64,000 nt of DNA. It comes from DASQBT01 sp963746955. Its GTDB lineage: Bacteria > Pseudomonadota > Gammaproteobacteria > Burkholderiales > Thiobacillaceae. The position numbers and the translations under genes were made by a program. Location of the stretch: NCBI GenBank assembly GCA_963746955.1, contig CAVVDR010000011.1:19117-83116 (forward strand). The letters run 5' to 3'. This document shows, in pieces, positions 18,015 through 26,997 of the stretch. Positions within the stretch are counted from its first letter, which is position 1; every line of letters starts with the position of its first letter. The notes under the pieces are model-generated. The model was not told the origin of the DNA. It did not search any database and saw only the letters and a program-made list of their open reading frames with translations.

Positions 18015-18128
18015 GTGAAACTGCGCGAGGTGCCCTTCGCCCTCGCCTTTGCCCTGTCCCTGGCCGCCCGCGCCGACGAGAATCCGATGGTGCAAGAGGC
18101 GGCCGCGGCCCGGATGCCTTGCCTATAA
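18015..18128 (+). CDS. Possible 37-residue secreted peptide or gene remnant
   Basis: A GTG at 18015 with an AAGGAAG ribosome site opens a short frame ending at TAA 18126-18128. The product begins KLREVPFALAFALSLAARADE, which looks like a signal peptide with a cleavage site, then about 16 residues ending MPCL. It may be the truncated start of a larger exported protein. It lies in the gap between the MFS and GH15 genes and ends 7 bases before the GH15 start. Confidence 0.3.
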   Translation: MKLREVPFALAFALSLAARADENPMVQEAAAARMPCL

Positions 18129-18135
18129 ATAGGCA

Positions 18136-19980
18136 ATGGGCACGACTCCGCAACGCGCACCCTACCCTCCCATCGGCGATTACGGCTTCATCGCCGACTG
18201 CCACTCCTCGGCCCTGGTCTCGCGCTCGGGTTCGATCGACTGGTGCTGCATGCCCAGAATCGATTCCCGCAGCTGTTTCGCCCGCCTGCTGGACTGGAAG
18301 CAGGGCGGCTACTGCCAGATCGCCCCGATCCGGGCATACACCAGTTCGCGCCGTTATCTGCCCGACACCATGGTTCTGGAAACCACCTTCCGCGCCGAAG
18401 GCGGACGCGCCCGGCTGCTCGACTGCTTCACCATGCGCCAGGGCGGCAAGCGGGCACCGCACCGCCAGCTGCTGCGTATCGTGGAGGGCCTGGAAGGCAC
18501 GCTGGATTTCGGGCTGGTTCTGGCGCCGGTGTTCGACTACGGGGCGATTCGGGCCTGGATCCGCGAAGCTGGGGACGGGCAGTATACGGCCATCGGAGGC
18601 AGCGACGGCCTGCTCGTTTCCGGCGATTTCCCGCTGGCCATGAAGCACCGGCATCATCTGGCGGGCCATTGCCGCGTTGAACCGGGACAGCGCGTGCGTC
18701 TTTCCCTGATCTACATGCAGCCCGAGGACCTTGACCAGGTCAGCGTAAATTTGCCGGAGACGAATGAGTTGGATCGGCGCCTGGACGAAACCATCGAGTG
18801 GTGGAAGGCATGGTCCGGCCGTACGCGATTGGCGAGCCCTTACGAGCAATGGGTGCGGCGTTCGGCGATGGTACTGAAAGGGTTGACCCACGCGCCCACT
18901 GGCGCCATCGCGGCCGCCAGCACCACTTCCCTGCCTGAGGCACCCGGCGGTCAACGCAACTGGGACTACCGCTATTCCTGGGTGCGGGACTCGGCGTTCA
19001 CCGTGCGCTCATTAGTGCAACTCGGCCAAGTGCGCGAAGCCGATGCGTTCCGCCGCTTCGTCGAGCGCAGTGCGGCCGGCAGCGCGGACGAGGTCCAGAT
19101 CCTGTTTGGCGTCGGCGGCGAGCGCCGGCTGCACGAAATATCCGTCTCCGAGCTGGAAGGCTATCGCGGCGCAGCGCCGGTTCGGCTTGGCAATGCTGCG
19201 GAGACCCAGCTCCAACTGGACGTGTATGGCGAATTGCTGAACCTGGCCGAAGGCTGGCACCAACTCGGTCATGCGCCTGACGATGATTACTGGACCTTCC
19301 TCGCCGAGTTGGTCAACGCAGCCGCGCGCAGGTGGCGCCGCGCCGACCGGGGGATCTGGGAAATACGCGGCAGGCCGCGTCATTTCGTGCTTTCCAAGGC
19401 GATGTGCTGGTCGGCGCTGGACCGCGGAATCAGGCTGGCTCAGGAGACCCGGAACGAGGCGCCGCTGGATCGGTGGCGCCAAGCGCGGGATGCGGTGCGC
19501 CGGGCTATCGAAGAACACGGCTACGATGCGCGGCGCGGGGTGTTCATGCAGGCCTTCCGCCATCCCGAGCTGGATGCCTCGCTGCTGCTCCTGCCAACCT
19601 CGGGCCTGATCGACTACGAGGACGAGCGCATGGTCAGGACCGTCGATGCCATAGCCGAAGACCTGGCCGAAGACGGTCTGCTGCGCCGCTATGCAAGCGA
19701 CAGCGACGGGCTGCAGGGACGCGAAGGCGTCTTCCTGCCCTGCAGCTTCTGGCTGGCGGAATGCCTGGCGCGCCAGAACCGGATCAGCGAGGCGCATGCT
19801 GTATTCCAGCGGGCGCTCTCAACTGGCAACGACCTGGGACTGTTCGCCGAAGAATACGACGTGGAAAACCGGGAAATGCTGGGAAATTTCCCCCAGGGGC
19901 TGACCCACCTTTCGCTCATCGCGGCGGCGGTGGCGCTGGCCGAGCGGGAGGACCCGACGAGCGCTTCGACCCGCGCCTGA
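18136..19980 (+). CDS. Glycoside hydrolase family 15 protein (glucoamylase/trehalase-like)
   Basis: The 614-residue cytoplasmic protein has the GH15 architecture: an N-terminal beta-sandwich opening with PPIGDYGFIADCHSSALVS and SGSIDWCCMPRID, then an alpha/alpha barrel with QRNWDYRYSWVRDSAFT. The catalytic pair is probably E409 (GIWEIRGRPRHF) and a glutamate at 572/573 (FAEEYDVENREMLGNFPQGLTH). Such bacterial enzymes hydrolyse glucans, or trehalose in some branches; the substrate is not predictable here. Length is normal. It is close behind the MFS gene on the same strand, but no clear functional link exists. Confidence 0.92.
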   Translation: MGTTPQRAPYPPIGDYGFIADCHSSALVSRSGSIDWCCMPRIDSRSCFARLLDWKQGGYCQIAPIRAYTSSRRYLPDTMVLETTFRAEGGRARLLDCFTMRQGGKRAPHRQLLRIVEGLEGTLDFGLVLAPVFDYGAIRAWIREAGDGQYTAIGGSDGLLVSGDFPLAMKHRHHLAGHCRVEPGQRVRLSLIYMQPEDLDQVSVNLPETNELDRRLDETIEWWKAWSGRTRLASPYEQWVRRSAMVLKGLTHAPTGAIAAASTTSLPEAPGGQRNWDYRYSWVRDSAFTVRSLVQLGQVREADAFRRFVERSAAGSADEVQILFGVGGERRLHEISVSELEGYRGAAPVRLGNAAETQLQLDVYGELLNLAEGWHQLGHAPDDDYWTFLAELVNAAARRWRRADRGIWEIRGRPRHFVLSKAMCWSALDRGIRLAQETRNEAPLDRWRQARDAVRRAIEEHGYDARRGVFMQAFRHPELDASLLLLPTSGLIDYEDERMVRTVDAIAEDLAEDGLLRRYASDSDGLQGREGVFLPCSFWLAECLARQNRISEAHAVFQRALSTGNDLGLFAEEYDVENREMLGNFPQGLTHLSLIAAAVALAEREDPTSASTRA

Positions 19981-19998
19981 CAGCGCGACCGATGCCCG

Positions 19999-21333
19999 TC
20001 ACTGCCTCAGTACGCATTTCTCATAGAGGTCCTTGAACGCGCCATCCGGATCGTACTTGCGTTTCAACGCCTGGTAGTCGGTGCCGCCGTAGAGGCGCCA
20101 AAACGTTTCCGGCTCGTAATAGGATTCCGAATAAAGCGACTTGATGCCTTTCAACTCGGCCACCTTGCGCTCGATCAGGCGGTTGTGATGGCCGGACGGA
20201 AAGGGTTGGCGGCGCCGCACCACGTCCCAGAAGCCGAAATTCACATACAGGGTGTCCGGGGCCAGCGGATACAAGGGGAAGCGCACATCTGCATGGCGCG
20301 CCCGGACCGGACACAGCCACACGGGCAGAATGCCGATCTCCTTGAGCAGGAAGTCGAGGAACGCCGGCGCATTGGCGATCGGAATGTCGACGTCCTGAAT
20401 CACCGATTCCGGGTGCAGCCCGCACAGCCGGTCGACGGCGCGGGTGGCGCCCCAGCGGCTGTTGAGGCGCATCAGCCTGGTGTAGAACAGGGAATTGAGC
20501 CGCTTGCGCCCGGCCAGGCGGCGAATCAGCGGATGCTGCATGCCGAGGTTCTTCGAGCACCAGAACCAGTCGGTGTCCCAGCGCCAGATGAAGTCGCGCA
20601 CCGTGAGGTAATCCTCGGCGCGCTCGCGCAGGCTGCGGTAGTAGATAAGCTCGTAGCTGTAGTCGCTCAGGTAGGGTGCGGCGTCGCTGAAACGGCACTC
20701 GGTGATCACCAGGTCATCGGCGCCGAACACGACCCCGTCCACGAAGTCCGCGTTGCCCTCGCAGCGGGCTTGCAGGTCGCGCAGACACTCGACAGGATCG
20801 CTGTGGCGCGTGTGGGTAAGCCGGACATAGGGCTTCACCGGCACCGCCAGGGCCCGGAGCTTGAGCACATAGCCCAGGGTGCCGTAGGAATTGGGAAAGC
20901 CGTGGAACAGGTCACGGTATTCATTGTCCGGGGTCGCGTTGACCACCCGCCCGTCGGCGAGCAGGATTTCCAGCGCGAGCAGGGAATCGTGCACCAGGCC
21001 GAATTTGAACGACGAGGCCTCGATGCCCACCCCGGCGGCCGCCCCGCCTATGGTGATGGACTTGAGCTGCGGAACCACGGCCGGCATCACCCCCCGCGGC
21101 AGCATGGCATCGACCAGCTTGACGTAGGGGGTCATGCCTTCGACGTCCACCCAGCCTTCGGCGGCATTGACTTCCAGCACCTCATCAAAAGCGCGCACGT
21201 CCAGTTTCTGCTTTCGCGCGTCGTGCCGGTCGCGGAACAGATTTGAGGTGTCCTTCGCCAGCCCCACGTGCTTCTCGCCTGCGCGCGATCGCAGTTGCGC
21301 GATCAGCCGCTCCACCTTGTCGGCGTGGCTCAT
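19999..21333 (-). CDS. FAD-binding oxidoreductase, candidate partner of a fatty-acid methyltransferase
   Basis: From the ATG at 21333 the protein has 444 residues. The N-terminal half is a FAD_binding_4 (PCMH/VAO-type) domain: EVLEVNAAEGWVDVEGM, the pyrophosphate loop VPQLKSITIGGAAAGVGIEASSF (quoted as a landmark) and LEILLADGRVV. The C-terminal half resembles DHCR24-like reductases. Its start overlaps the stop of the methyltransferase gene upstream in an ATGA junction. FAD oxidoreductases of this type reduce the methylene intermediate in 10-methyl fatty-acid synthesis (TmsA/BfaA); that role is inferred from the pairing. A longer frame to 21621 lies inside the neighbour and was discarded. Confidence 0.85.
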   Translation of the reverse strand: MSHADKVERLIAQLRSRAGEKHVGLAKDTSNLFRDRHDARKQKLDVRAFDEVLEVNAAEGWVDVEGMTPYVKLVDAMLPRGVMPAVVPQLKSITIGGAAAGVGIEASSFKFGLVHDSLLALEILLADGRVVNATPDNEYRDLFHGFPNSYGTLGYVLKLRALAVPVKPYVRLTHTRHSDPVECLRDLQARCEGNADFVDGVVFGADDLVITECRFSDAAPYLSDYSYELIYYRSLRERAEDYLTVRDFIWRWDTDWFWCSKNLGMQHPLIRRLAGRKRLNSLFYTRLMRLNSRWGATRAVDRLCGLHPESVIQDVDIPIANAPAFLDFLLKEIGILPVWLCPVRARHADVRFPLYPLAPDTLYVNFGFWDVVRRRQPFPSGHHNRLIERKVAELKGIKSLYSESYYEPETFWRLYGGTDYQALKRKYDPDGAFKDLYEKCVLRQ

Positions 21334-22553
21334 GGCCACGACGGGTACAGAAACGCGCGGCTCATCGGATAGTTCTCGCGCGTGATATTGCCCTTGCTGA
21401 ACACGATCTGGAACAGATGAGTGTGACTTCGCGGCGAGCGGAACAGTTCGGCACAAGACCACAGATAGGTGCGCCACTTGCGCCGGAACGCCTCGTCGAA
21501 GCGCTTGGGATCGAGCGCCGATATCTCGGGCCAGCGCGCATCGAAGCGCGCAGCCCACTCGTCCAGGGTCAGCGCGTAGTGGCGGCGCAGGTTTTCCACG
21601 TCGACGATTTCCAGTCCGCAAGCCTCCATCGCGGACAGGGTCTGCGACAGACTGGGAATCCAGCCGCCGGGAAAGATGTGTTTGCGTATGTAGAATTCGG
21701 TTCCCCAGACGCCGACATGGCCGATGAAATGCAGCACCCCCAGGCCGCCGGGCTTGAGCGCATCGGCGTGGGCGCGCACCACCTCCAGCAGCTGGTCGCG
21801 GCCGGCGTGTTCCAGCACGCCGATCGACACCACCTTGTCGTACTGGCCAGGAAACTCGCGAAAGTCAGCTTCGATCACCTGCAGCTTATCCGCCTGTGCG
21901 CGGCGCGCGATCTCCTGGCGCAGCCAGTCAACCTGCTCGGTGGTGGTGTTGATCCCCGTGCCGAATGCGCCGTAGTGCTCGAGCGCGTGAAACATGAATC
22001 CGCCGAAGCCGCAGCCGATATCGACAAACCGCTCCCCCGGCGCGAGCCGGATCTTTCGCGCCACGTGGTCAAGCTTGTTGCGCTGCGCTTCCTCGACCGT
22101 CCGGGTGCCTTCCTTCCAGTAGCCGCAGGTGTACATCATGGATGGCAAGTCGAGCCACAGGCGGTAAAACTCGCTGCCCAGCGCGTAGTGAAAGCGCGCG
22201 TTGGCCTTGGCCCGGGAAGTGGAACGGTTGGAGAAGCGCAGCTCGTGCCAGGCGTTGCGCAGCCTGAGCAGGCCCTTGGGCGAGCCGCCATGCACGCCCA
22301 TGTCGAGGGCCGCGCGAACGCACAGGGCGAGGCTGCCATCGACATCCACATCGCCGCGGAAGTAGGACTCCAGCAGGCCCACGTGGCGAAACAGGGCAAT
22401 ACTCCGCAGCGCGCGCCGGTTGCGAAAGATCAGGGTAAATTCTGGTTCACCCTCCAGGTTCTGGAAAAATGACCCATCGAGGAATACGACGCGAAACCCT
22501 ATTCCGGTGCGTGGCCCGACCCGGCTCAGGAACTCACGCAGTGCGCGGGACAT
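21330..22553 (-). CDS. SAM-dependent fatty-acyl phospholipid methyltransferase (cyclopropane synthase family)
   Basis: The 407-residue protein belongs to the Cfa/CmaS family: N-terminal lipid-binding part, SAM motif I FVDIGCGFGGF (residues about 176-186), then VVSIGVLEHAG, IRKHIFPGGWIPSL and ARRHY-like LRRHYALTLDEW segments, and a C-terminal EVYLCRS-like tail. Classical members convert cis-unsaturated acyl chains in phospholipids to cyclopropanes. Coupling to a FAD oxidoreductase four bases downstream instead suggests methylation to a 10-methylene chain followed by reduction, as in TmsB/BfaB systems. The residues deciding between the two outcomes are not something I can assign. Confidence 0.88.
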   Translation of the reverse strand: MSRALREFLSRVGPRTGIGFRVVFLDGSFFQNLEGEPEFTLIFRNRRALRSIALFRHVGLLESYFRGDVDVDGSLALCVRAALDMGVHGGSPKGLLRLRNAWHELRFSNRSTSRAKANARFHYALGSEFYRLWLDLPSMMYTCGYWKEGTRTVEEAQRNKLDHVARKIRLAPGERFVDIGCGFGGFMFHALEHYGAFGTGINTTTEQVDWLRQEIARRAQADKLQVIEADFREFPGQYDKVVSIGVLEHAGRDQLLEVVRAHADALKPGGLGVLHFIGHVGVWGTEFYIRKHIFPGGWIPSLSQTLSAMEACGLEIVDVENLRRHYALTLDEWAARFDARWPEISALDPKRFDEAFRRKWRTYLWSCAELFRSPRSHTHLFQIVFSKGNITRENYPMSRAFLYPSWP

Positions 22554-22620
22554 GGCATCGCGGCATTAGCGCAAGCGTCGCAAGACGACCCGGCGGAGCC
22601 CCTCGCCCGAAGCACTGAAC

Positions 22621-22684
22621 CCCCTCAGCCCGGCCCTCTCCCCCTCCGAGGGGGAGAGGGTGGCCCGAAGGGCCGGGTGAGGGG
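22621..22684. repeat. Dispersed GC-rich palindromic repeat
   Basis: A strong palindrome (CCCTCTCCCCCTCCGAGGGG followed by GAGAGGG) then TGGCCCGAAGGGCC and GTGAGGGGC. Related units occur at 28012-28059 and 28147-28190 near nrdB. It sits between the methyltransferase and purU genes and could act as a terminator. Confidence 0.7.
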
Positions 22685-22709
22685 CTTTTTAGCAAGCGCG
22701 GCGTGCGCA

Positions 22710-23564
22710 TCAGTCGAACACCACGGTCTTGTTGGCGTACACCAGCACCCGGTTGTCGATATGCCATCTGACCGCGCGCGACAGCACGATCTTCTCCAGG
22801 TCGGCGCCCTTCCGCACCAGATCCTCCAGCGAATCGCGGTGGGAAATCCGCGCCACGTCCTGCTCGATGATGGGGCCGTCGTCAAGCGCTTCGGTCACGT
22901 AGTGGCTGGTTGCACCGATCAGTTTGACCCCGCGCTCGAACGCGCGGTGATAGGGCTTGGCGCCGTGGAATGCCGGGAGGAAGGAATGGTGGATGTTGAT
23001 GATGCGATTGGGATAGTGGTGAATGAAATCCGCCGACAGCACCTGCATGTAGCGCGCCAGCACCATGAAGTCCGCGCCCACATCGCGCAGGATGGCCATC
23101 TGTATCTTTTCCGCCTCGGCCTTGTTGTCCCGTTCAACGTGGACGTGCTGAAAGGGAACGCCATAGGTATCCGCCAGCCAGCGGGTGTCCTCGTGATTGC
23201 TCAGGATGATGGGAATCTCGCAGTACAGCTCGCCGCTCTGGTACCGATACAGCAGGTCCGCCAGACAATGGTCGAGCTTGGACACGAACACCGCCATCTG
23301 TGTTTTTCGGCCTGATTCGGCCAGCCGCCAGTGCATGGCAAATTGCGCGGCAATGGGCGCAAAGCCCGCGGCAAAATCATCGAGCGGCAGGGAAAACCCG
23401 TTCAGATCCCACTCCACCCGCATGAGAAACAGCTTCAGTTCCGCATCCTGGTGCTGGTCCGCATGCAGGATGTTGGCGTTGTGGTTGAGCAGAAAATTGG
23501 CGATCGCCGCCACCAGGCCTTTCTGGTCGGGGCAGGAAATGAGCAGTACGGCGGTGTGTTTCAT
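22710..23564 (-). CDS. purU: Formyltetrahydrofolate deformylase PurU
   Basis: The 284-residue enzyme hydrolyses 10-formyl-THF to THF and formate, balancing one-carbon pools and supplying formate to PurT. An N-terminal ACT domain (residues about 5-85, ISCPDQKGLVAAIANFLLNHNANI) is followed by the formyltransferase fold with NIHHSFLPAFHGAKPYHRAFERGVKLIGATSHYV and LDDGPIIEQD, the conserved catalytic region. Length is standard. It is transcribed leftwards, divergent from nrdA across a 544-base gap. Confidence 0.97.
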   Translation of the reverse strand: MKHTAVLLISCPDQKGLVAAIANFLLNHNANILHADQHQDAELKLFLMRVEWDLNGFSLPLDDFAAGFAPIAAQFAMHWRLAESGRKTQMAVFVSKLDHCLADLLYRYQSGELYCEIPIILSNHEDTRWLADTYGVPFQHVHVERDNKAEAEKIQMAILRDVGADFMVLARYMQVLSADFIHHYPNRIINIHHSFLPAFHGAKPYHRAFERGVKLIGATSHYVTEALDDGPIIEQDVARISHRDSLEDLVRKGADLEKIVLSRAVRWHIDNRVLVYANKTVVFD

Positions 23565-23992
23565 GAGCTCGCGGGTGTTTTTCTATTTCTATCCATCGCA
23601 GAAGACCTGGAACCGGCGTCTCAATGCGATATGGGTGCAGTGATTGGCCAGATGATAGCGGCAAACCCGCCGCTTGCCCTCATGCGCCCGGCCTCGAAAC
23701 AATGTTTGCCTACCGCACGGACCGGCAAATCCCTCTCGCAACAGGTCTGCCATCGAAACTTTTGATTCTGACCACGACTTTTCTTATGTCTGTCCACGAA
23801 ACACCGGGCCTGGCAGGCAGAATCATCGCCCCGCGCCTTATAAAGATAACGCACGTGATTGATTAATAACAATTTAAGCACTCACTAAAACACGCCTGCT
23901 TGCCCGACCGTGTTTTTCCTCCTGCGTTAAGCTCCTGATTATCATCAGGCTTTAATTTATTACCCTTTTTTTACTTGCAAGCCTCCCGGTGC

Positions 23993-24008
23993 TTACTACA
24001 ATTTGTGT
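23993..24008 (+). promoter_or_regulatory. NrdR-like box 1
   Basis: TTACTACAATTTGTGT matches most of the NrdR consensus (acaCwAtATaTwgtgt), including the GTGT end. A second copy ends 32 bases downstream, the usual three-turn spacing of NrdR box pairs. NrdR represses ribonucleotide reductase genes when dATP is high. Confidence 0.65.
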
Positions 24009-24024
24009 TTCACCGCTTATCTAG

Positions 24025-24040
24025 CCACAACAACTTGTGT
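24025..24040 (+). promoter_or_regulatory. NrdR-like box 2
   Basis: CCACAACAACTTGTGT is the second NrdR-like site, in phase (32 bases) with box 1 and about 70 bases before the nrdA start. The pair is the expected arrangement for repression of a class Ia nrdAB operon. Confidence 0.65.
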
Positions 24041-24057
24041 AGAAGCCATGCATAAGC

Positions 24058-24066
24058 TGTGGATAA
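24058..24066 (-). promoter_or_regulatory. Perfect DnaA box upstream of nrdA
   Basis: TGTGGATAA on the plus strand is the exact complement of the consensus DnaA box TTATCCACA. DnaA is known to control nrdAB transcription in Escherichia coli, so this site may tie dNTP supply to replication initiation here too. A single box 40 bases from the start codon does not indicate an origin. Confidence 0.6.
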
Positions 24067-24108
24067 GCGGTGTGATTCCCAAATCATAACGAGATAGAGG
24101 AGATCTAC

Positions 24109-26997
24109 ATGCAAATCGGTGCTTCCGTCCCCGTTGAATCCGCCATTCCCATGGGCCCCGCCGCGCCCACCGGCACGCCCCAGACCGACAGCCGTTACGC
24201 CGACTACAAGATCATCCGCCGCAACGGAGCGGTGGTCGGTTTCGCGCCGGGCAAGATCGCCATCGCCCTGACCAAGGCCTTCATTGCCGTGCAGGGCGGC
24301 CAGGCCGCCGCCTCCGCCCGGATCCGCGAACGGGTGGAGTCGCTTACCGCTCAGGTGGTCGGCGCCCTGCTGCGCCACCAGCCACATGGCGGCACCTTCC
24401 ACATCGAAGACATCCAGGATCAGGTCGAACTGGCACTGATGCGTTCCGGCGAGCATGAAGTGGCGCGCGCCTACGTGCTGTACCGGGAAAAACGTTCCGC
24501 CGAGCGCGCCGCGCAGAAGCTCTCCGGAGCAAAGGCGCAGACCCTTAACGTGATCGAGGATGGCGAGCGCAAGCCCCTGGACATGGGCCGCCTGTCGAAT
24601 CTCATCGGCGCCGCCTGCGAAGGCCTGGGCGAGGACGTGCGGCCTGAGCCCATCCTGCAGACCGTGATGCGCGACCTGTACGACGGCGTGCCGATGGAGG
24701 AAGTGGAAAAGGCCCTGATCCTGGCGGCGCGCGCCGGCATCGAGCAGGACCCGGCCTATTCCTTCGTCACCGCCCGCCTGCTGCTCAACTCGATCCGCCA
24801 CGAAGTGCTGGGCCATGCGGTCAGCCAGGCCGACATGGCCACTGAGTACGCGCACTATTTCCCCGCCTACATCAAAAAAGGCATGGATGCGGAACTGCTC
24901 GACGAGCGCCTGGGCCAGTACGACCTGAAGCGCCTCGGCGCCGTGCTCGATTCCAGCCGCGACCTCAATTTCGGCTACCTCGGCCTGCAGACCCTGTACG
25001 ACCGCTATTTCCTGCACATCGAGGAGCACCGCATCGAACTGCCGCAGGCCTTCTTCATGCGCGTGGCCATGGGCCTGGCGCTGAATGAGATCAATCGCGA
25101 GGCGCGCGCCATCGAGTTCTACAACGTGCTGTCCAGCTTCGACTTTATGTCGTCCACGCCGACCCTGTTCAACGCCGGCACCCGCCACAGCCAATTGTCG
25201 TCCTGCTATCTCACCACGGTGACCGACGACCTCGACGGCATCTATCAGGCGATCAAGGAAAACGCCATGCTGCAGAAATACGCCGGCGGGCTGGGCAACG
25301 ACTGGACCCCGATCCGCGCGCTGGGCAGCCGCATCAAGGGCACCAACGGCAAGTCGCAAGGCGTGGTGCCGTTCCTGAAAGTGGTCAACGACACCGCAGT
25401 GGCGGTCAACCAGGGCGGCAAGCGAAAAGGCGCGGTGTGCGCCTACCTGGAAACCTGGCACCTGGACATCGAGGAATTTCTGGAGTTGCGCAAGAACACC
25501 GGCGACGACCGGCGACGCACCCACGACATGAACACCGCCAACTGGATACCGGACCTGTTCATGAAGCGGGTGATGGAAGGCGGCGAGTGGACCCTGTTCT
25601 CGCCCAACGACTGCCCCGACCTGCACGACAAGGTCGGCCGCGCCTTCGAGGAAGCCTATGTGCGCTATGAAGAGAAGGCCGCGCACGGCGAGATCAAGGT
25701 GTTCCGCAAGCTGCCCGCGACCCAGATGTGGCGCAAGATGCTTTCCATGCTGTTCGAGACCGGCCATCCCTGGATCACGTTCAAGGACCCGTGCAACATC
25801 CGCAGCCCGCAGCAGCATGTCGGCGTGGTGCACAGCTCCAACCTGTGCACCGAGATCACGCTCAATACCAGCGATACGGAAATTGCGGTGTGCAACCTGG
25901 GCTCCGTCAACCTGGTGAACCACCTGAGACCGGTCCGGAACGAAAGCGAAGGCAAGGAACACATTGCGCTCGACCTGGACAAGCTGCGGCAGACCATCGC
26001 CACCGCCATGCGCATGCTCGACAACGTGATCGACGTGAACTACTACGCCGTCGGCAAGGCGCACGATTCCAACGTCAAGCACCGCCCCGTCGGGCTGGGG
26101 ATCATGGGCTTCCAGGACGCGCTGCAGATGCTGCGCGTGCCCTATGCCTCCGACGCCGCGGTGGAATTCGCCGACCGTTCCATGGAAGCAGTGGCCTATT
26201 ACGCCTACTGGGCGTCCACCGAACTGGCCGCCGAACGCGGCCGCTACTCGAGCTACACCGGCAGCCTGTGGGACCGCGGCATCCTGCCGCACGAGTCGAT
26301 CAAGCTGCTGGCCGAGCAGCGCGGCGGCTATCTGGAATGCGACACCTCCACCACCCTGGACTGGGAAGCCCTGCGCCAGCAGATCGCCACGCACGGCATG
26401 CGCAACTCCAACTGCCTGGCCATCGCCCCCACCGCCACCATCGCCAACATCGTCGGCGTAAGCGCGAGCATCGAACCCACCTACCAGAACATCTACGTCA
26501 AGTCGAATCTGTCGGGCGAATTCACCGTCGCCAACAAGTACCTGGTGAATGATCTGAAGGCGCTGAATCTGTGGGACGAAGTCATGGTCGCCGACATGAA
26601 GTACTTCGACGGCTCGCTGGCGAAAATCGACCGCATCCCGGCCGAGGTGCGCGCACTTTACGCCACTGCGTTCGAGATCGAACCCAAGTGGCTGGTGGAA
26701 GCAGCCTCCCGCCGGCAGAAATGGATAGACCAGGCGCAGAGCCTCAACATCTACATGGCCGGCGCCTCGGGCAAGAAGCTCGACGACACCTACAAGCTCG
26801 CCTGGCTGCGGGGCTTGAAGACCACGTATTACCTGCGGACCCTGGGGGCGACTTCTGCCGAGAAATCCACCGGGCGTGGCGGCGAGTTGAACGCAGTCAA
26901 TTCGGCGGGCGGCAGCACGCTGGCGGCGGTTGCGGAGCCTCAGGCGGAGGTGAAGTTCTGCTCGATCGATGATCCGTCGTGCGAGGCATGCCAGTGA
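24109..26997 (+). CDS. nrdA: Class Ia ribonucleoside-diphosphate reductase, large subunit
   Basis: The 962-residue alpha subunit reduces ribonucleoside diphosphates to deoxy forms. An N-terminal region carries ATP-cone sequence (residues about 30-130; VGFAPGKIAIALTKAF and REKRSAERAAQ). The active-site residues are visible: redox cysteines C366 (QLSSCYLTT) and C595 (IAVCNLGSVN), thiyl-radical C580 flanked by N578 and E582 (NLCTEITLN). The C-terminal shuttle pair is C958/C961 (CEACQ). The protein is longer than E. coli NrdA (761) mainly through N-terminal additions and an insertion. The 3' end, from 26640, is duplicated downstream. Confidence 0.97.
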   Translation: MQIGASVPVESAIPMGPAAPTGTPQTDSRYADYKIIRRNGAVVGFAPGKIAIALTKAFIAVQGGQAAASARIRERVESLTAQVVGALLRHQPHGGTFHIEDIQDQVELALMRSGEHEVARAYVLYREKRSAERAAQKLSGAKAQTLNVIEDGERKPLDMGRLSNLIGAACEGLGEDVRPEPILQTVMRDLYDGVPMEEVEKALILAARAGIEQDPAYSFVTARLLLNSIRHEVLGHAVSQADMATEYAHYFPAYIKKGMDAELLDERLGQYDLKRLGAVLDSSRDLNFGYLGLQTLYDRYFLHIEEHRIELPQAFFMRVAMGLALNEINREARAIEFYNVLSSFDFMSSTPTLFNAGTRHSQLSSCYLTTVTDDLDGIYQAIKENAMLQKYAGGLGNDWTPIRALGSRIKGTNGKSQGVVPFLKVVNDTAVAVNQGGKRKGAVCAYLETWHLDIEEFLELRKNTGDDRRRTHDMNTANWIPDLFMKRVMEGGEWTLFSPNDCPDLHDKVGRAFEEAYVRYEEKAAHGEIKVFRKLPATQMWRKMLSMLFETGHPWITFKDPCNIRSPQQHVGVVHSSNLCTEITLNTSDTEIAVCNLGSVNLVNHLRPVRNESEGKEHIALDLDKLRQTIATAMRMLDNVIDVNYYAVGKAHDSNVKHRPVGLGIMGFQDALQMLRVPYASDAAVEFADRSMEAVAYYAYWASTELAAERGRYSSYTGSLWDRGILPHESIKLLAEQRGGYLECDTSTTLDWEALRQQIATHGMRNSNCLAIAPTATIANIVGVSASIEPTYQNIYVKSNLSGEFTVANKYLVNDLKALNLWDEVMVADMKYFDGSLAKIDRIPAEVRALYATAFEIEPKWLVEAASRRQKWIDQAQSLNIYMAGASGKKLDDTYKLAWLRGLKTTYYLRTLGATSAEKSTGRGGELNAVNSAGGSTLAAVAEPQAEVKFCSIDDPSCEACQ

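Larger units (their letters stand above)
23565..24108. promoter_or_regulatory. AT-rich purU/nrdA divergent control region
   Basis: This 544-base gap is much richer in A/T than its surroundings (for example 23862-23880 and 23945-23975) and contains the NrdR-like and DnaA sites listed separately, a long T-rich tract near 23966-23975, and a perfect 9-bp inverted repeat CCGCTTATC (24013-24021) / GATAAGCGG (24062-24070) spanning the second NrdR-like site and the DnaA box. A GAGGAG ribosome site at 24097-24102 precedes the nrdA ATG. No gene is seen. Confidence 0.7.

Noticed and set aside
16520..18160. A 546-codon minus-strand frame opposite the CDF and MFS genes
   Set aside because: Arg/Gln/Pro-rich shadow without family features; the opposite strand encodes clear membrane proteins.
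24013..24070. A possible replication origin, because of a DnaA box and AT-rich DNA
   Set aside because: Only one perfect DnaA box, no cluster, and no dnaA/dnaN/gidA genes; a regulatory role for nrdA is more likely.
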